Position numbers and translations under genes: made by a program
The notes under the pieces: model-generated
Databases searched by the model: none
Told to the model about the DNA's origin: nothing
Seen by the model: the letters and a program-made list of their open reading frames with translations, nothing else
Part shown: positions 9,688-20,599 of the stretch, piece after piece
How the letters are laid out: the number at the start of each line of letters is the position of its first letter
Position numbering within the stretch: position 1 is the stretch's first letter
Source of the DNA: Cycas panzhihuaensis
Lineage: Eukaryota; Cycadophyta
NCBI GenBank assembly: GCA_023213395.1
Contig: CM041465.1
Coordinates: forward strand, 234,553,741-234,617,740
Reading direction: 5' to 3'
DNA: 64,000 bases

Positions 9688-9729
9688 TGAAATTGTGCTT
9701 TACCCTCAAAGCACTGGCAGGCTCGAAAA

Positions 9730-10442
9730 TGGTTTTAACCATTCATCATTTTCCTAAGTGGAGTCTTCAATATCTAGGTTCTTCCATTTGATGAGGTGCT
9801 CTTTGATCTATCTGGACCTGAGAGATCTAAAGTGGATTGTAAGATTCCTTCAGGTTCTAGCATCATCTTTCCTTCCTCATCAAGCTTTGGTATGTTGGAT
9901 TGAGGAATGATCTTTTCCCCAATTTTCTTCTTTAGATAGGATACATGGAAAACATTATGAATTTTTATGTTTTCTGGGAGTTCTAACTGGTAGGCAACTT
10001 CACCTACTTTGAAAGTGATTTTATAAGGACCAAAGTATCTAGATGCTAGCTTTTGATTATTTCTTTTCTGTAAGGACATCTGTTTGTATGGTTGAAGGCA
10101 TAAGAAGACCCAATCTCCTACTTCAAAATGTTGTTCTGAGCATTTTAGATCAGCCTATTATTTCATTCTATTTTATGCAATTGCTAGGTTATCCTTCAAT
10201 TTACTGATGGTTTCCTCCATTTGCTTCCGATGTTCTTCGACTACTTGGACCTATGAAGGTTTATTCCAGGTTAATAATGATGGTGGCATGTAGCCATACA
10301 AAGCCTAGAAAGGTGTCATTTTTGTTGAAGAATGATATGTGGTGTTGTACCACCATTCTGCTAAATGTAACCATTGATGCCATTACTTTTATTTGTCTGA
10401 GCAGAAGTTTCTCAAGTATCCTTCTAAACATTTGTTGATAAT
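9730..10442 (-). pseudogene. integrase C-terminal part and chromodomain of element F
   Basis: The frame from 10079 reads FGPYKITFKVGEVAYQLELP, then IHNVFHVSYLKK, the GPY/F module typical of chromovirus integrases. It continues to LEPEGILQ. After a frameshift near 9840 a neighbouring frame reads EHLIKWKNLDIEDST, then a stop where Trp is expected, then ENDEWL. This matches the chromodomain core (LIKWKNL...TWE) that places the element among chromoviruses. The region 10080-10442 continues the integrase with several stops. Confidence 0.85.
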
Positions 10443-10990
10443 CTATGTTTGCCTATCCATCTGAGGATGGTATGATGTGCTCATCTTGAGTTTTGTACCT
10501 ACAATTTTGAATATATCCTGCCAAAATTTACTAGTAAATTTTGGGTCATGGTCACTTATAATTGCTTTAGCAAAACCATGCAACCTATGGATCTCCTTCA
10601 TATATAGTTTTGCCATGTTGCTGGCCTTAGCTGTCAATTTCAGTCCTCTGAAGTGGCCATATTTAGTGAGGTGATCTATGATGACTAGAATTGCATCCTT
10701 TCCTTCAGAGCAAGGTAATCCAGTTATAAAATCCATGGATATTTCATCCCATTTTTGTTCTAGCATTGGCAACGACTAGAGTAACCCTGGCATTTTTATG
10801 CATTCGATCCTATTTCGTTGACAGGTATCACATTCTACCATGAACTTTTAAGCATTTGTTTTTAATCCTTTCTAATAAAATGAAACTCTTATCTTCCTAT
10901 ATGTCTTGTTAATCCCTGTGTGACTTGCTATCGATGTGGAATGGCCTTCTTATAATATTATCTCCTTTAGCCCTGATCTTCTAGGAATGC
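10443..10990 (-). pseudogene. integrase catalytic core of element F
   Basis: The minus-strand frame has CDTCQRNR (zinc-finger C-x2-C), then MDFITGLP with the first catalytic Asp, and ISDHDPKFTSKFW with the second. YHPQMDRQT is followed by a stop at the codon of the catalytic Glu. Integration activity is therefore lost. It is in frame with the upstream RNase H and RT. Confidence 0.88.
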
Positions 10991-11179
10991 AAATCTTTCC
11001 TTTCCTGAGTATTATTCCCTGTTGTATCTCATATGAGCTAGTTTTGTCCTTCCTTACTTTGTTGATCAATTATTTGTACTTTGGATCGTTGTCGTATTCC
11101 TTCTTTAATGTCTAATGCCAGGCTAGAGTAGCCACTGATATTGTATGTAGTGCTAGTTTCTCGTGAGTTTCTTCTGGAA

Positions 11180-11639
11180 TTCTTCAGAGAGCATCTACTA
11201 TGACATTGTCTTTACCCTTTTTGTATACAATGGAGAAATTGAATGTTTGTAATTTGCTCACCCACTTTTATTGTTCGTCTGACAGTGTCTTCTAATTTAA
11301 GAAGTATTTGAGACTGTTGTGGTCCATTCGTACTTGGAAGGAACTGCTTAGTAAATACTATCTCCATTGGTTGATTGCATGCATTATGGCTAGCATCTCC
11401 TTATCATAGATGGGCTTTAACTTTTCTCTGTTATTTAATTTCCTACTCTCGTATGCTATCGGTCTTTCATCTTGTAATAGGACAACTCCTATGCCAAACC
11501 TTAAAGCATTGTATTCCAAGATGAATGGTTTTGAGAAGTCTGAAACTGCTAAAATTGGGGCTCTTACTATTGTGCTTTTTAGTTCTTCAAAGGCTTTGTT
11601 GGCTATTTCGTTCCATATGAAAGCATCCTTTTTTGTCAA
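11180..11639 (-). pseudogene. RNase H domain of element F
   Basis: KAFEELKSTIVRAPIL leads into FILEYNALRFGIGVVLLQ, where the family has a YDAS block, so the catalytic Asp is Asn. PIAYESRKLN and YDKEMLAI follow, as in plant Ty3/gypsy RNase H. Stops beyond 11358 are of the TAG and TAA type. Confidence 0.85.
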
Positions 11640-11759
11640 ATCTGTAAGTGGAGCTGCTATGTTAGCATATCCTCTTATGAATTTCCTGAGGTATCTGGCT
11701 GCTCCTAAGAAGCTACGAACTCCTGTGACATTCTTTGGTGCTAGCCATTCTATTATTGC

Positions 11760-12407
11760 TTAGACCTTCTTGGGGTCAACCTTGATTTTGTTTGGAGTAA
11801 TGATATGACCGAGGTATTCGAGTTCCTGTTGGCCAAAAGAGTATTTTTTCTTATTTGCAAAGAATAAACCTTTTGCTAAAATTTCTAGGACTAATCTCAT
11901 GTGTTCCAAATGTTCTCTCCATGTTTTACTGTAAATAAGGATATCATAAAAAAAGATTAGTATGAATTTCCTCAAACATTCCTTGAATATGGAGTTCATA
12001 GTGGCCTGGAACATTGCTAGAGCGTTGGTCAGACCAAATGGCATCACTTTGAATTTGAACAATCCCTCATGAGTTCTGAATGCTGTCTTGTGGATGTCCC
12101 CCTCTTTTACCTGAATTTGATGGTCACCTGATTGGAGGTCTATCTTGGAGAAGTATTGTGCTCCATGTATTTTGTTTAGTAGGTCATCGATCCTGGGGAT
12201 AGGATATCTATTTTTTATAGTCAACTTGTTCAATCCCCTATGATCTATGCACATCCTGATTGTGCCATCTTTCTTAGGGCTAACAACCACCATGGATGCA
12301 AACGAGCTTATGCTAGTCTGAATATGGCTATGTGCAAGTAATTCTATGGTTATGTTCTTGATCTCTTTCCTCATGTGGTATGGATGCCTGTATGGCCTTA
12401 TGTTCAC
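11760..12407 (-). pseudogene. reverse transcriptase of element F
   Basis: An open stretch of 215 codons with the Ty3/gypsy RT blocks: VVSPKKDGTIRMCIDHRGLN, IDDLLNKIHGAQYFSKIDLQ, MPFGLTNA and EYLGHII. The catalytic F-x-D-D box reads FFYDILIYS (around 11941-11960), so the first of the two Asp is Tyr. The protein is catalytically dead although the frame is otherwise well kept. Confidence 0.92.
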
Positions 12408-12440
12408 TGGTGTTACTCCTAGAATTAAATCAATTGCATG

Positions 12441-12980
12441 CTAAATTTCTCTTACTGGCGGTAACCCTTTTGGTTCTTTGAATACTTGTTTATATTCGTC
12501 CAAGATGTAATGTATTTCTGTTGGAATTTCTTGGATTTCTATCTTGTGGCATGACACTATGTATGTGGGCGCTTTCTTATGCATGATTCTTTCCATTATG
12601 TGAGATGACACTAATTGTGTCGGTGGATATTTAGGTCCCCGTAGTACATATTTTGTGCCATTTATTTGGAAGCACATGACTCTAGTCATGTAGTTGGTGA
12701 CTATATTTCCTAAGGTTTGTAACCACCGTACCCCTAGGACTATATCAACGCCTCCTATCTGCATTGCAAACATATTGGATGTCAATCGGTACTCATCAAT
12801 TTTCAGGTTGATGTTTCTGTAGAATCCTCCACAAGGTGCCATCTTCCCGTTAGCAATTGAGACTTGGAAGGTTTTTAATGGTTCCACCTTGATTCCCAGC
12901 TTTTGGTCTATTGGTCTGTTGATAAAATTATGCGTGCTCCCACTATCCACTAACACTGCTATTGGGGCTCCTTTAAGCAT
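12441..12980 (-). pseudogene. aspartic protease of element F
   Basis: IAVLVDSGSTHNFI is a canonical retropepsin active-site motif (D-S-G-S) and is intact. MQIGGVDIVLGVRWLQTLG follows as the second conserved block. It is in frame with gag upstream and RT downstream, with a single TAG between protease and RT, where Gln is expected. Confidence 0.9.
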
Positions 12981-12999
12981 CCCTTCAAATTGTAGTATT

Positions 13000-14090
13000 T
13001 GAGGTGCCGTGCTTTGGCCTATTATGGCTTGCAGAGATATTTAAACATTTTCTGTATTGATTTCTAGTAGTTCATCTAGTTTAGCTTCATCCTATTCATT
13101 GTTATCTTCTTGATCTGGGGCCGTATCTTCTTCTATTTGTTTAGGTATCTCCAGTTCTTCATTATTTATCATAAATACCTTCTTTCCTAAACATTGGTGC
13201 TCTCGATTCCATTTCCCTCTGCATTTGAAACAAGTACCTTTCTGTATGTGTTCTTGTCGCATGGAGTTTTCTGTTATATTCTTGATTGTAAGTGGAGTGT
13301 CTAATTTAACTCCTGACCTATGCCAGTTCGTGTTAGATGGTGGAGCAAAATCTGTTCTACGTATGAAGGTAGGCCTGGTTTCTTTAAGTTTAACTTCGAC
13401 ACATCAAGCATGGTTTATGATGTCTTCTAATGCTCCATGTTGCTACGCTAATACCCAGAATCTGATGGGGGCCTTGAGCCCACTTGTATATGTCTCCCTC
13501 AAACATTCCTGAGGAATGTTTGATGTAACCATACATTGTAACATCTGAAATTATTCTGTATATTTGCAAACTGATCTTGTCTACTATAGTCTTGTCAACT
13601 ATGTGAAGTAATTCATAGACCAAGAGTCTTCATATTGGTTGATAATAGTTATTCTAAAATTTCTCCATTCCTTTTACTGAGGTCCTTGCATCTTTTTCCA
13701 CCAATAATACCTATTCAAGGCTCGTCCATAGAGATGTAAGGAGGCAATGGGCACCATATCCATGCTTGGTGTTTTATTTACCACAAAATATGTTTCCATT
13801 TGAAGTAGCCATGCTCTTATGTCCCGTGTTTTTTCTGGATCGAATTTTTCTAATGCAATCTTTGGTCCTCCTTGATTTACATTTCTTTGCTGAAAAATAA
13901 TTCCTTCCTTAAACCTACCTTCTGGGTTCCCCTGATCTATTTCTTGATTTGAATCATATTCTATTTTTGGATGAGCTATCTCTTATTTGTCCAATCTTCC
14001 ATTTAGGTTCCTAATTTGTTGTGAAAGTTCTTCCATGACCACTGTCAAGGTTTCTACTGCTTGTTCTTCTGAGTTATGGGAACTCAGCAT
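13000..14090 (-). pseudogene. gag of element F
   Basis: The likely start is ATG 14090, soon after the PBS. The frame contains EELSQQIRNLNGRLDK, then FDPEKTRDIRAWLLQMETYF, a typical gypsy capsid block. A zinc knuckle CFKCRGKWNREHQC lies at 13191-13232. Stops in the middle (13400-13630) fall at codons where the family has Gln. Same frame as protease and RT, so gag and pol were one polyprotein. Confidence 0.85.
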
Positions 14091-14204
14091 TTTGTTTTGT
14101 GGGCTGATTTTTTTGGATCTTAATTCCTTCTTAGTCCTTGAATTGCTAGGGTAGGAGGGTGGGTCAAAATTTCCTTCCCCTCGTGAAAATTTCCTGCTTC
14201 TGAA

Positions 14205-14220
14205 CGAAGCTCTAATATCA
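14205..14220 (-). other. primer binding site of element F
   Basis: The minus strand reads TGATATTAGAGCTTCG, two transitions from TGGTATCAGAGCTTCG, placed two bases after the 5' LTR. Complementary to initiator Met-tRNA. Confidence 0.82.
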
Positions 14221-14222
14221 CT

Positions 14223-14844
14223 TGTAGTGAGTCCTTTGCCCAATTGGATAGAAAATATAGCAGAGTAGGGCAAATTCACAGACACAGAACAATAATAGGG
14301 AAAAAAAGTCCACAAATGCTAAACCCAAATAGATCAAATTCACAATTGGCAAACACCTTTTAAACCAAAAGTATATCTTCAATTATAGGTTAAATACAAA
14401 AATATGATATCAAAATACACAAAATATAAGTAGAGTTCCAACAGAGTACCTGTACTACCTGCCACAATCGCCAACCCCTTCGAGGCGGGGATCCTCTCAG
14501 AAATTGTAGCCCTAAGGCCAAAAATCTGCACTTACTTTAAGGCTGAAAATGAAGAGAAGAAAGCTTCACGAATGGATAATTTCGAATGATCTCAAAGTCC
14601 CTATATATAGGTGCATAAACTGGGACAAAATGAAGTTGGCCAGAGCAGGGAGGAGTACGCCCAACATAATCACGAGAAGTCAGGTACAGCTTCTCAAAAA
14701 ACTGGCAGGCTATCTTTAAATGGTCATAACTTTTGATAGGGATGTCAGAATTAACTTTCGTTTGAACCATTGGAATCATCGCTCAGAGGCCTATCATTTG
14801 AATGCTTATATGCTATAACTTTGACCATATTTTGGAGTGCTACA
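14223..14844 (-). repeat. 5' LTR of element F
   Basis: Begins TGTAGCACTCC at 14844 on the minus strand and ends CTACA at 14223. It contains the sequence TATATATAGG on the plus strand around 14600, which is a candidate TATA region on either strand. Confidence 0.9.
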
Positions 14845-15010
14845 TACATGACCACTATGACCCAGCAAAGACCCAGGGATAAGGAGAGTAAGGTGGGGAC
14901 CTCATAGAGGCACCAGAGGAGCTTAGGAGGGATGTTGTCCCCCGATAAGAGATTCGATAGACAAGGGGATGGCACCCCATGAGGACATAACATCCATGAG
15001 TTTTTTGTAT
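14845..15010 (+). pseudogene. antisense PMD gene of element A, C-terminal exon, part 2
   Basis: Continues the exon split by element F; it parallels element C about 33255-33450 (shared AAGGAG, GATAAGG-AG-AAGGT-GGGA order). The first five bases are the target duplication TACAT. No open frame of length remains. Confidence 0.5.
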
Positions 15011-15760
15011 TATATATTTTTACTAGAAAGCTTCAGACATCTAGGGAGTTTTCACTACATCTAGATGTATGATTATATTCCTCCCTATAAGGACTTCGAC
15101 TTCCTAGGGTATATTACCTAGATGATATACCATACGGTTCTGATGTACTATATGATTCTATACATATATAGATAGGGGGCATATTGGTATCCCATTTTGA
15201 TACATGATGATGTTGTTATATATCCATAATGTTTTTATTTTGTTTATGGTGTAATATGTTTATCTTTATGATATATAGAGATGGGCATAAGCATATATAG
15301 ATATGGGTATATGGATGCATGAGGGGCTATGCACTTAGATAGCTTTGATTTAATTTTTATATTATGGTTTTGATTGTATTATATGTAGATGGAACTCATG
15401 TATTTCTTTTTATGCAACACCATACTCATACTAGGCACACACACGCACCATGTATGTAGATGATGGTTATGTATAAGGCTAAGGGAGGATGCCACATATG
15501 TTCCTCAAAGGGAGCATGATGGGTATGCAAAGGAAGCACCAATGAAGGATACAGATATACCCAAACAAAAGGGCCTAGGTTGAGAAGTGAGTCCATGCTC
15601 GAAAGTAAAGGAGGTTTACCTACCCAAATAGGAAGAGAGAAGATCTCCTTGAAAAGGAGACAAAGAGATGCAATACTAATAACAAAGTCCAAAGGATCAA
15701 AGGCCACTCTAAACAATCATTGCACCTTTGACTAAGAGGAGCAACGATATGCTTATAGTG
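15011..15760. other. element A, interval between integrase and antisense PMD gene
   Basis: AT-rich sequence shared with element C 33456-34155 and element B 55822-56430. No coding motif is recognised. Confidence 0.5.
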
Positions 15761-15799
15761 TTAGTATAGATGCATTTTAGAGTGCATGAGGGCTGTGAC

Positions 15800-17130
15800 T
15801 ATTTTACTCAAGAGTAGAAAGGGTAATGCATAGAACTTCTTCAGAAACTTACCTTTCACAGCTTTCTCAAATTTGAGACCCTCCAAAGTCGCTATCTTAT
15901 AGGTGCCATTATTGAGGCTCTTGAGAATGATGAAAGGACCAACCCAATTAGGCCCAAACTTGGATAAGCAATCATGGAGGTACTTAAGCTTAAGGACATA
16001 GTCCCCTAGATTTAGAGGGTGAGGATGAAGATGTTTGTCATACATTCTTCATTATCTAGCCTTGGAGGTGAGGTTTTCTTGGTAAGCCATCAAGCATTTC
16101 TCATCCAAGGTTTCAAGTTTAAGGAGGTGGGACTCACAACACAATTCCTCATCAATAAGACCTCAAAGAGAAACTTGTAAGGAGGGGATCTCAACTTCTA
16201 AAGGGAGGACCACTTCAGTCCCATATATGAGGGAGAATGAGGTCATCCCTATAGCAGTACGAATGGAAGTATGATAAGCCCACAAAGTAGAAGGGAGTTG
16301 GAGGTACCAATCCCTTTGGGATTCAGATACTATTTTCTTTAAGATGTTAATGAGGATTTTATTGAAGGATTCTATTTGACCATTTCCTTGGGGGTAATAA
16401 GGAGATGAGGTCTAGTAGGATATCTTAAACTTCCTATAAAGTTCATCCATCTCCTTATTACAAAAAGGAGTATTGTTATCTATGATAAAGATATCTAGGA
16501 CCTAGAATTGATAGATAATATGGATAAAAGTGGCTACAATCTTGCTAGTAGTAGATGATAATAGAGCTGCTTCAGCCCATTTAGTAAAATATTCTAATGT
16601 GGTTAAGATGAACTTATGTTATGACAAAGAAGGTAGAGTTATGGCTACAATAAGGTCTAATCCCTATTTGGAAAAAGGCCATAGAGAAATGATAGGATGT
16701 AGGACCTTCGAAGGGGAGTCAATGGTGTTGGTATGCTCTTGGCACCTTTGACAATATAGTGCATAGGCATGGCATCCTTAAAGAGGGATGATCACTAATA
16801 TCCCATGTGTAGGATCCTCTGGGCCATGGATTAGCCCTAGAAATGGCCTCCACAAATGTCATTGTGGAATTTGTAGAGGATTCACTTCACTTCATCGAGG
16901 TTGACACAATGAAGGAGGACACCATCAAAAGATCTCTTGTATATTACTTCTTTTATAAGGAAATATTACCTAGCAGTAGCCCTAACCTATGACTTTACCT
17001 TATTTCTAGTGTTAGGATAGTACCTCTATTAGGTAAGATAAGATATTATACAATATCCCTATACGATTCACTACTAGCTAGTGGATGGGCTAACGAGTCT
17101 TAGATGGTCAAGATATGCTTATTAGGTAAG
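15800..17130 (-). pseudogene. integrase of element A
   Basis: The C-terminal frame 16045-15761 reads LNLGDYVLKLKYLHDCLSKF, then WVGPFIILKSL and FEKAVKGKFLKKFY, the same C-terminus as in element B. Further upstream the minus strand reads IDNNTPF (second catalytic Asp) near 16470-16490. YYPQGNGQIES follows near 16370-16400 with the catalytic Glu retained. The central core is broken by stops and at least one frame change. Confidence 0.8.
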
Positions 17131-17229
17131 GAATCATCGACTTGGATATTCAAAGGATTAAGAATGAAGGTATCAACTAGTTGCTCAACAACCACTATTC
17201 CTTTCTTTAATTTTCAGTTAATGATTTTA

Positions 17230-17569
17230 CGGTTATATTCTTAAAGGAGGACAACCAATTATCTATCCTTCCATTCAAGTCAAATCAAGTCAAAAGATAC
17301 CTTAAGGGATTGGATTGCATGATCATGTGAGTGGTATTCCTAAGAAGGTAGTTTCTGAACTTCTTGGTCGCATGGACTAAGGCTAGGCACTCCTTCTTGG
17401 TGGGGGAATAGCTAAGCTTAGTTGCAACTAATATATGGCTGATGAAATATATGGCACACTTGGTTCCTAAATCATCTTCTTGGGCAAGCATGGCTTCCAA
17501 TGACTCATCAATAGTTGAGGTATAAAGGATAAAAGTATAATTAAAGAGAGGGGGCACCAGGATTGGCAT
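17230..17569 (-). pseudogene. RNase H joined to RT, element A
   Basis: FILYTSTIDESLEAMLAQED is the degenerate RNase H start seen in Tat elements (no YDAS Asp). SYSPTKKECLALVHATKKFR and RNYLLRNTTHMIMQSNPLRY follow. The D of the first block is missing, as in element B, which suits a lineage that carries an additional aRNH. Confidence 0.85.
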
Positions 17570-17699
17570 AGAAATGAAGGATTTTTAAATCTCTTGGAAT
17601 ACCTCATAGGCTTTGGTAGACTAAACAAATAGAGCCTCCTTCTTTAATAGATTAGTCAAGGGTTTGGCATTTATGGCAAAGTTTGCCAAGAAACTCCTG

Positions 17700-18450
17700 A
17701 GGAAACCTAACTTACCTAAAAATGACTTGATCTAACATTGTATTTTGGGTGAGGGCATGTCTAAGATAGCCTTGACCTCATTGGGGTTAATTTGGATCCC
17801 TTATTTAGAGACAAGGAAGCTTAGGAGCTTGCTAACAGTTATGACAAACACACATTTAAGCAAGTTTAGACTGACATGGTATTTATAACATCATGTAAAT
17901 ATGGCATACAAATCCTCATGGTGGTAGGCTCTTTTGCAAGAGAGACCCATCATGCCATCTATAAAGACCTCAAGAGTTTCATTTATGAGGTCATGGAAGA
18001 TAAATTACATTGCCCTTTAATAGGTGGAACTTGTATTCTTTAGCCTAAAGGGCATGGAACATGCCCAATGGAGTAGTGAAGGCTATTTTGTGATGGTCTT
18101 CAAGAGATATCTATACTTGGTTATATCTAAAGAAGCCATCCATTAAAGACATGACCTCGAAACTAATAGTGTAATTGATGATTTAATCGATAAAGGGAAA
18201 AGGAAAGTTGTCTTTAGGGTATGCATTGTTTATGTCTTAGCAGTCAATGCAAATTCTAATCATCCTATTCTTTTTGGCAATGGAAACAATGTTGGAAACC
18301 CATTTGGGATAATCGATGGAAGTGATTAGACCCACTTCCAAGAGTTTTTCCACTTACATTTTAATTGCAGTGGATAATTTGGGATGAGGAGGGCATCGAT
18401 TTTATCACATAAGGCAAGCACCCATAATGGTTGTAAGGTTATAGGTGACA
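17700..18450 (-). pseudogene. reverse transcriptase of element A
   Basis: The minus strand carries YPKWVSNIVSIAKKNRMIRI, then PKDNFPFPFID, and FHDLINETLEVF followed by IDGMMG at 17951-17974. The catalytic M-D-D box is I-D-G, so the second Asp is lost. Stops and small frame changes occur between the blocks. Confidence 0.82.
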
Positions 18451-18944
18451 ATGAAGGGATCAATTCCCTTCACGTCTGAGTAGTCCCACATAAAGATGTC
18501 ACAAAACTCCTAGAAGAGGAGGGTGTATTCATTCATTTCCTTAGGTGAACACTTTGCTCCAACCTTTATGACTTTACTAGGAGCAAGGATGATGTCCTTG
18601 GTTTACCCCATACACATGGCATTCCCTTCTTCAAAATGAAGGGGGTTTTGGTCAATAGGAGGAGGTGAGGAAGAGCTAGGTTGGTTTGGGTCAGCTAGGG
18701 GTGACCCAAGGGCTAGGATCTTCTGATAAACAAGTCTATGATGACACAGGGGGAGATTGGGCATAGAGCCCACTAAATGCTCTAGTAAGGCCTCATCATT
18801 CTCAAAGTAATCTATCCCGTGGATGGTTTTGCTTAGAGGGGATGAGGAATGAGAAACAAGAGTAGCAATGGATCCATAATGATCAACCCACCACTTAAGA
18901 TAATCAAGAGACTCTTTGGAAGAGTCAGAGGATGTCCTCCTATA

Positions 18945-19385
18945 TCATGGAATAAGAGGCTCTCTATCCTTATTGTTTGAGGAAGACAACAAGGTGTAGG
19001 AGGTAGATGATGAAGGATCTCGAGAGTTCATATGTAAAATATGAGTGACCATCTGTAATTCCCTATATACGATAGTAGTATTAGGCCCCTCTATGAAGGT
19101 CCTAGGTAGGGACTTAGAACTATATAGATGATAAAGTAAGCACTCCCTATAAATGTTCAAAAGGAATATAGGATAAGGAGGCTCCTCATCCTCACCGTTG
19201 AACTCATAGTCACTTAGAATAGTAAGGTACCCATAACTTCCTACACCAATAGGGGTAAAGCGGATGAGGTTAGAGGAGGAAAGGGAGGCCTCTTTCTTAG
19301 GTCTAAAGTTGCTAGGGATATCAATCATATAGGTGGAAGCATGGGTAGAGGGGCCCTTATTACCCTTCACTAAGTTGCAAACCAC
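18945..19385 (-). pseudogene. protease-RT linker of element A
   Basis: A 146-codon open stretch that aligns with 52390-52900 of element B: LIRFTPIGVGSYGYLTILSD and an acidic patch. Compositionally Ser/Pro-rich with no catalytic motif; it is a spacer between protease and RT in this family. In frame with the protease. Confidence 0.7.
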
Positions 19386-19439
19386 CTAACAAGGCTGATA
19401 CAGTTGTTTGGTAGGAGGAGGCTCCTAAGAAACAACTTT

Positions 19440-19800
19440 CATTTATCCTTGGTGGATAAATTTTAGTTTCCCCTAATAGGATGAATACATAGCTCCCATT
19501 TGGTCAAGCCATAGGTATCCCAACAAGAGTTTGTAGTCCACATCCACATTAAGGACTACTATATCTGCAAGGATGGCTTTGTCCTCAAGGGTAAGGGGAA
19601 TGGAGACCAATCCTAAAGGCATCTTTTCTCTGCCATCATAACCTTGGCAATGCCATAGAACTGGCTCAAGAGCCTCTATGCCTAACTCTTGCATGATGTA
19701 TAATGGCATAACATTAATAGAAAAACTATTATCTACAACAATCCTTCTAAGGATACACTCAAGAGTATCTATGGAAATGGTAAAAAGATAATACCACTAA
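19440..19800 (-). pseudogene. protease of element A
   Basis: MPLYIMQELGIEALEPVLWH, then CQGYDGREKMPLGLVSIPLT and LLGYLWLDQMGAMY. The active-site region just upstream reads VDNSFSINVMPL, where the family motif is D-N/T-G-S-S-x-N. Comparison with element B shows a Trp and a Gln codon intact here that are stops there. Confidence 0.8.
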
Positions 19801-19861
19801 TGTTACCTTTAACTCACTGAGAGGAGGTCTTTAAGGTCAAAGGCATTGATGGGCTTTTGGC

Positions 19862-20519
19862 TGTTAGATAATGTGATAATAATGTTTTGGAGGCTAAAAT
19901 TTCGATAAGTTGGCAGTGCAGTTCCCCCCCTAAACTTCCTCACCAGGTTCCAAGGAGGGAGGGAGCCCCCCTTGGCTGGGGGATGTGGGAGGGCCAGAAC
20001 CCCCCCTACAAAGATGGGGTTTAAGGATGGTAACCATCAACCCAAAAAGCTAGTACTAAAAAGCATACTAAATTATAAAGAGAATTAGGGTCATTCATTC
20101 AAAATACCCTAGATTTTATGGTCAAGATTTTTGCCTTGTATGACTCTCTCATATAGCCCAATTTAGAGTATTTTTTTTATTATGTCAATAGTGTTTAATG
20201 TATTAGATATACTATGAGGAGTTAGGTGGCTAGTTATTGTTGTTGTAAGCATTCTACTATAGATTATGTATATTTCTCTACTCTTTGATAATAAATATTG
20301 ATACCTTTCCTTTGTGGATGTTTCCCTAGCATACTACTAGGGTTTTACCATGTTATATTAGGTGTATATATGATGCTTTGGCTTTTTAATTCATTTATTG
20401 TATTATCTCTGATTTAAGAATTTGCATGTTAAATTTCAATTTTGATTCCTATAATTAGTTACAAAATAGTTTAGATCTTGGTGGAAGTTTCTAGTTATTA
20501 GGACCTAGTTTACTCAACA
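19862..20519 (+). mobile_element. probable solo LTR, copia type, inserted in element A
   Basis: A 658-bp segment with TGTTAG...CTCAACA ends. It interrupts the gag-protease region of element A; elements B and C are uninterrupted at the same place. Flanks are TTGGC (19857-19861) and CTAGC (20520-20524); both are one transition from CTGGC, so a decayed duplication is plausible. A T-rich stretch followed by AATAAATATTGATACC suggests the transcript end of a plus-strand LTR. No second copy or internal region is seen. Insert plus duplication is 663 bp, a multiple of three, so the host element's frame is not shifted. Confidence 0.55.
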
Positions 20520-20599
20520 CTAGCTTGGGTAGCACTCAAAGCGTAGATGGGCTCATTCACTAGACCTAAAGCCTCTAAGATAATATCACATTGATTGGG

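Larger units (their letters stand above)
9059..14844 (-). mobile_element. chromovirus-type Ty3/gypsy element F, nested in element A
   Basis: A complete element of 5,786 bp on the minus strand. It has LTRs of 616 and 622 bp, an initiator-Met-type primer binding site, a polypurine tract and a gag-protease-RT-RNase H-integrase-chromodomain order. The flanks show a 5-bp duplication with one transition (CACAT at 9054-9058, TACAT at 14845-14849). It splits the last exon of the antisense PMD gene of element A; the unsplit equivalent is in element C near 33250. All main coding blocks from 14090 to about 9790 are in the same minus-strand frame, broken mainly by stops that derive from CAG or CAA. Confidence 0.9.
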
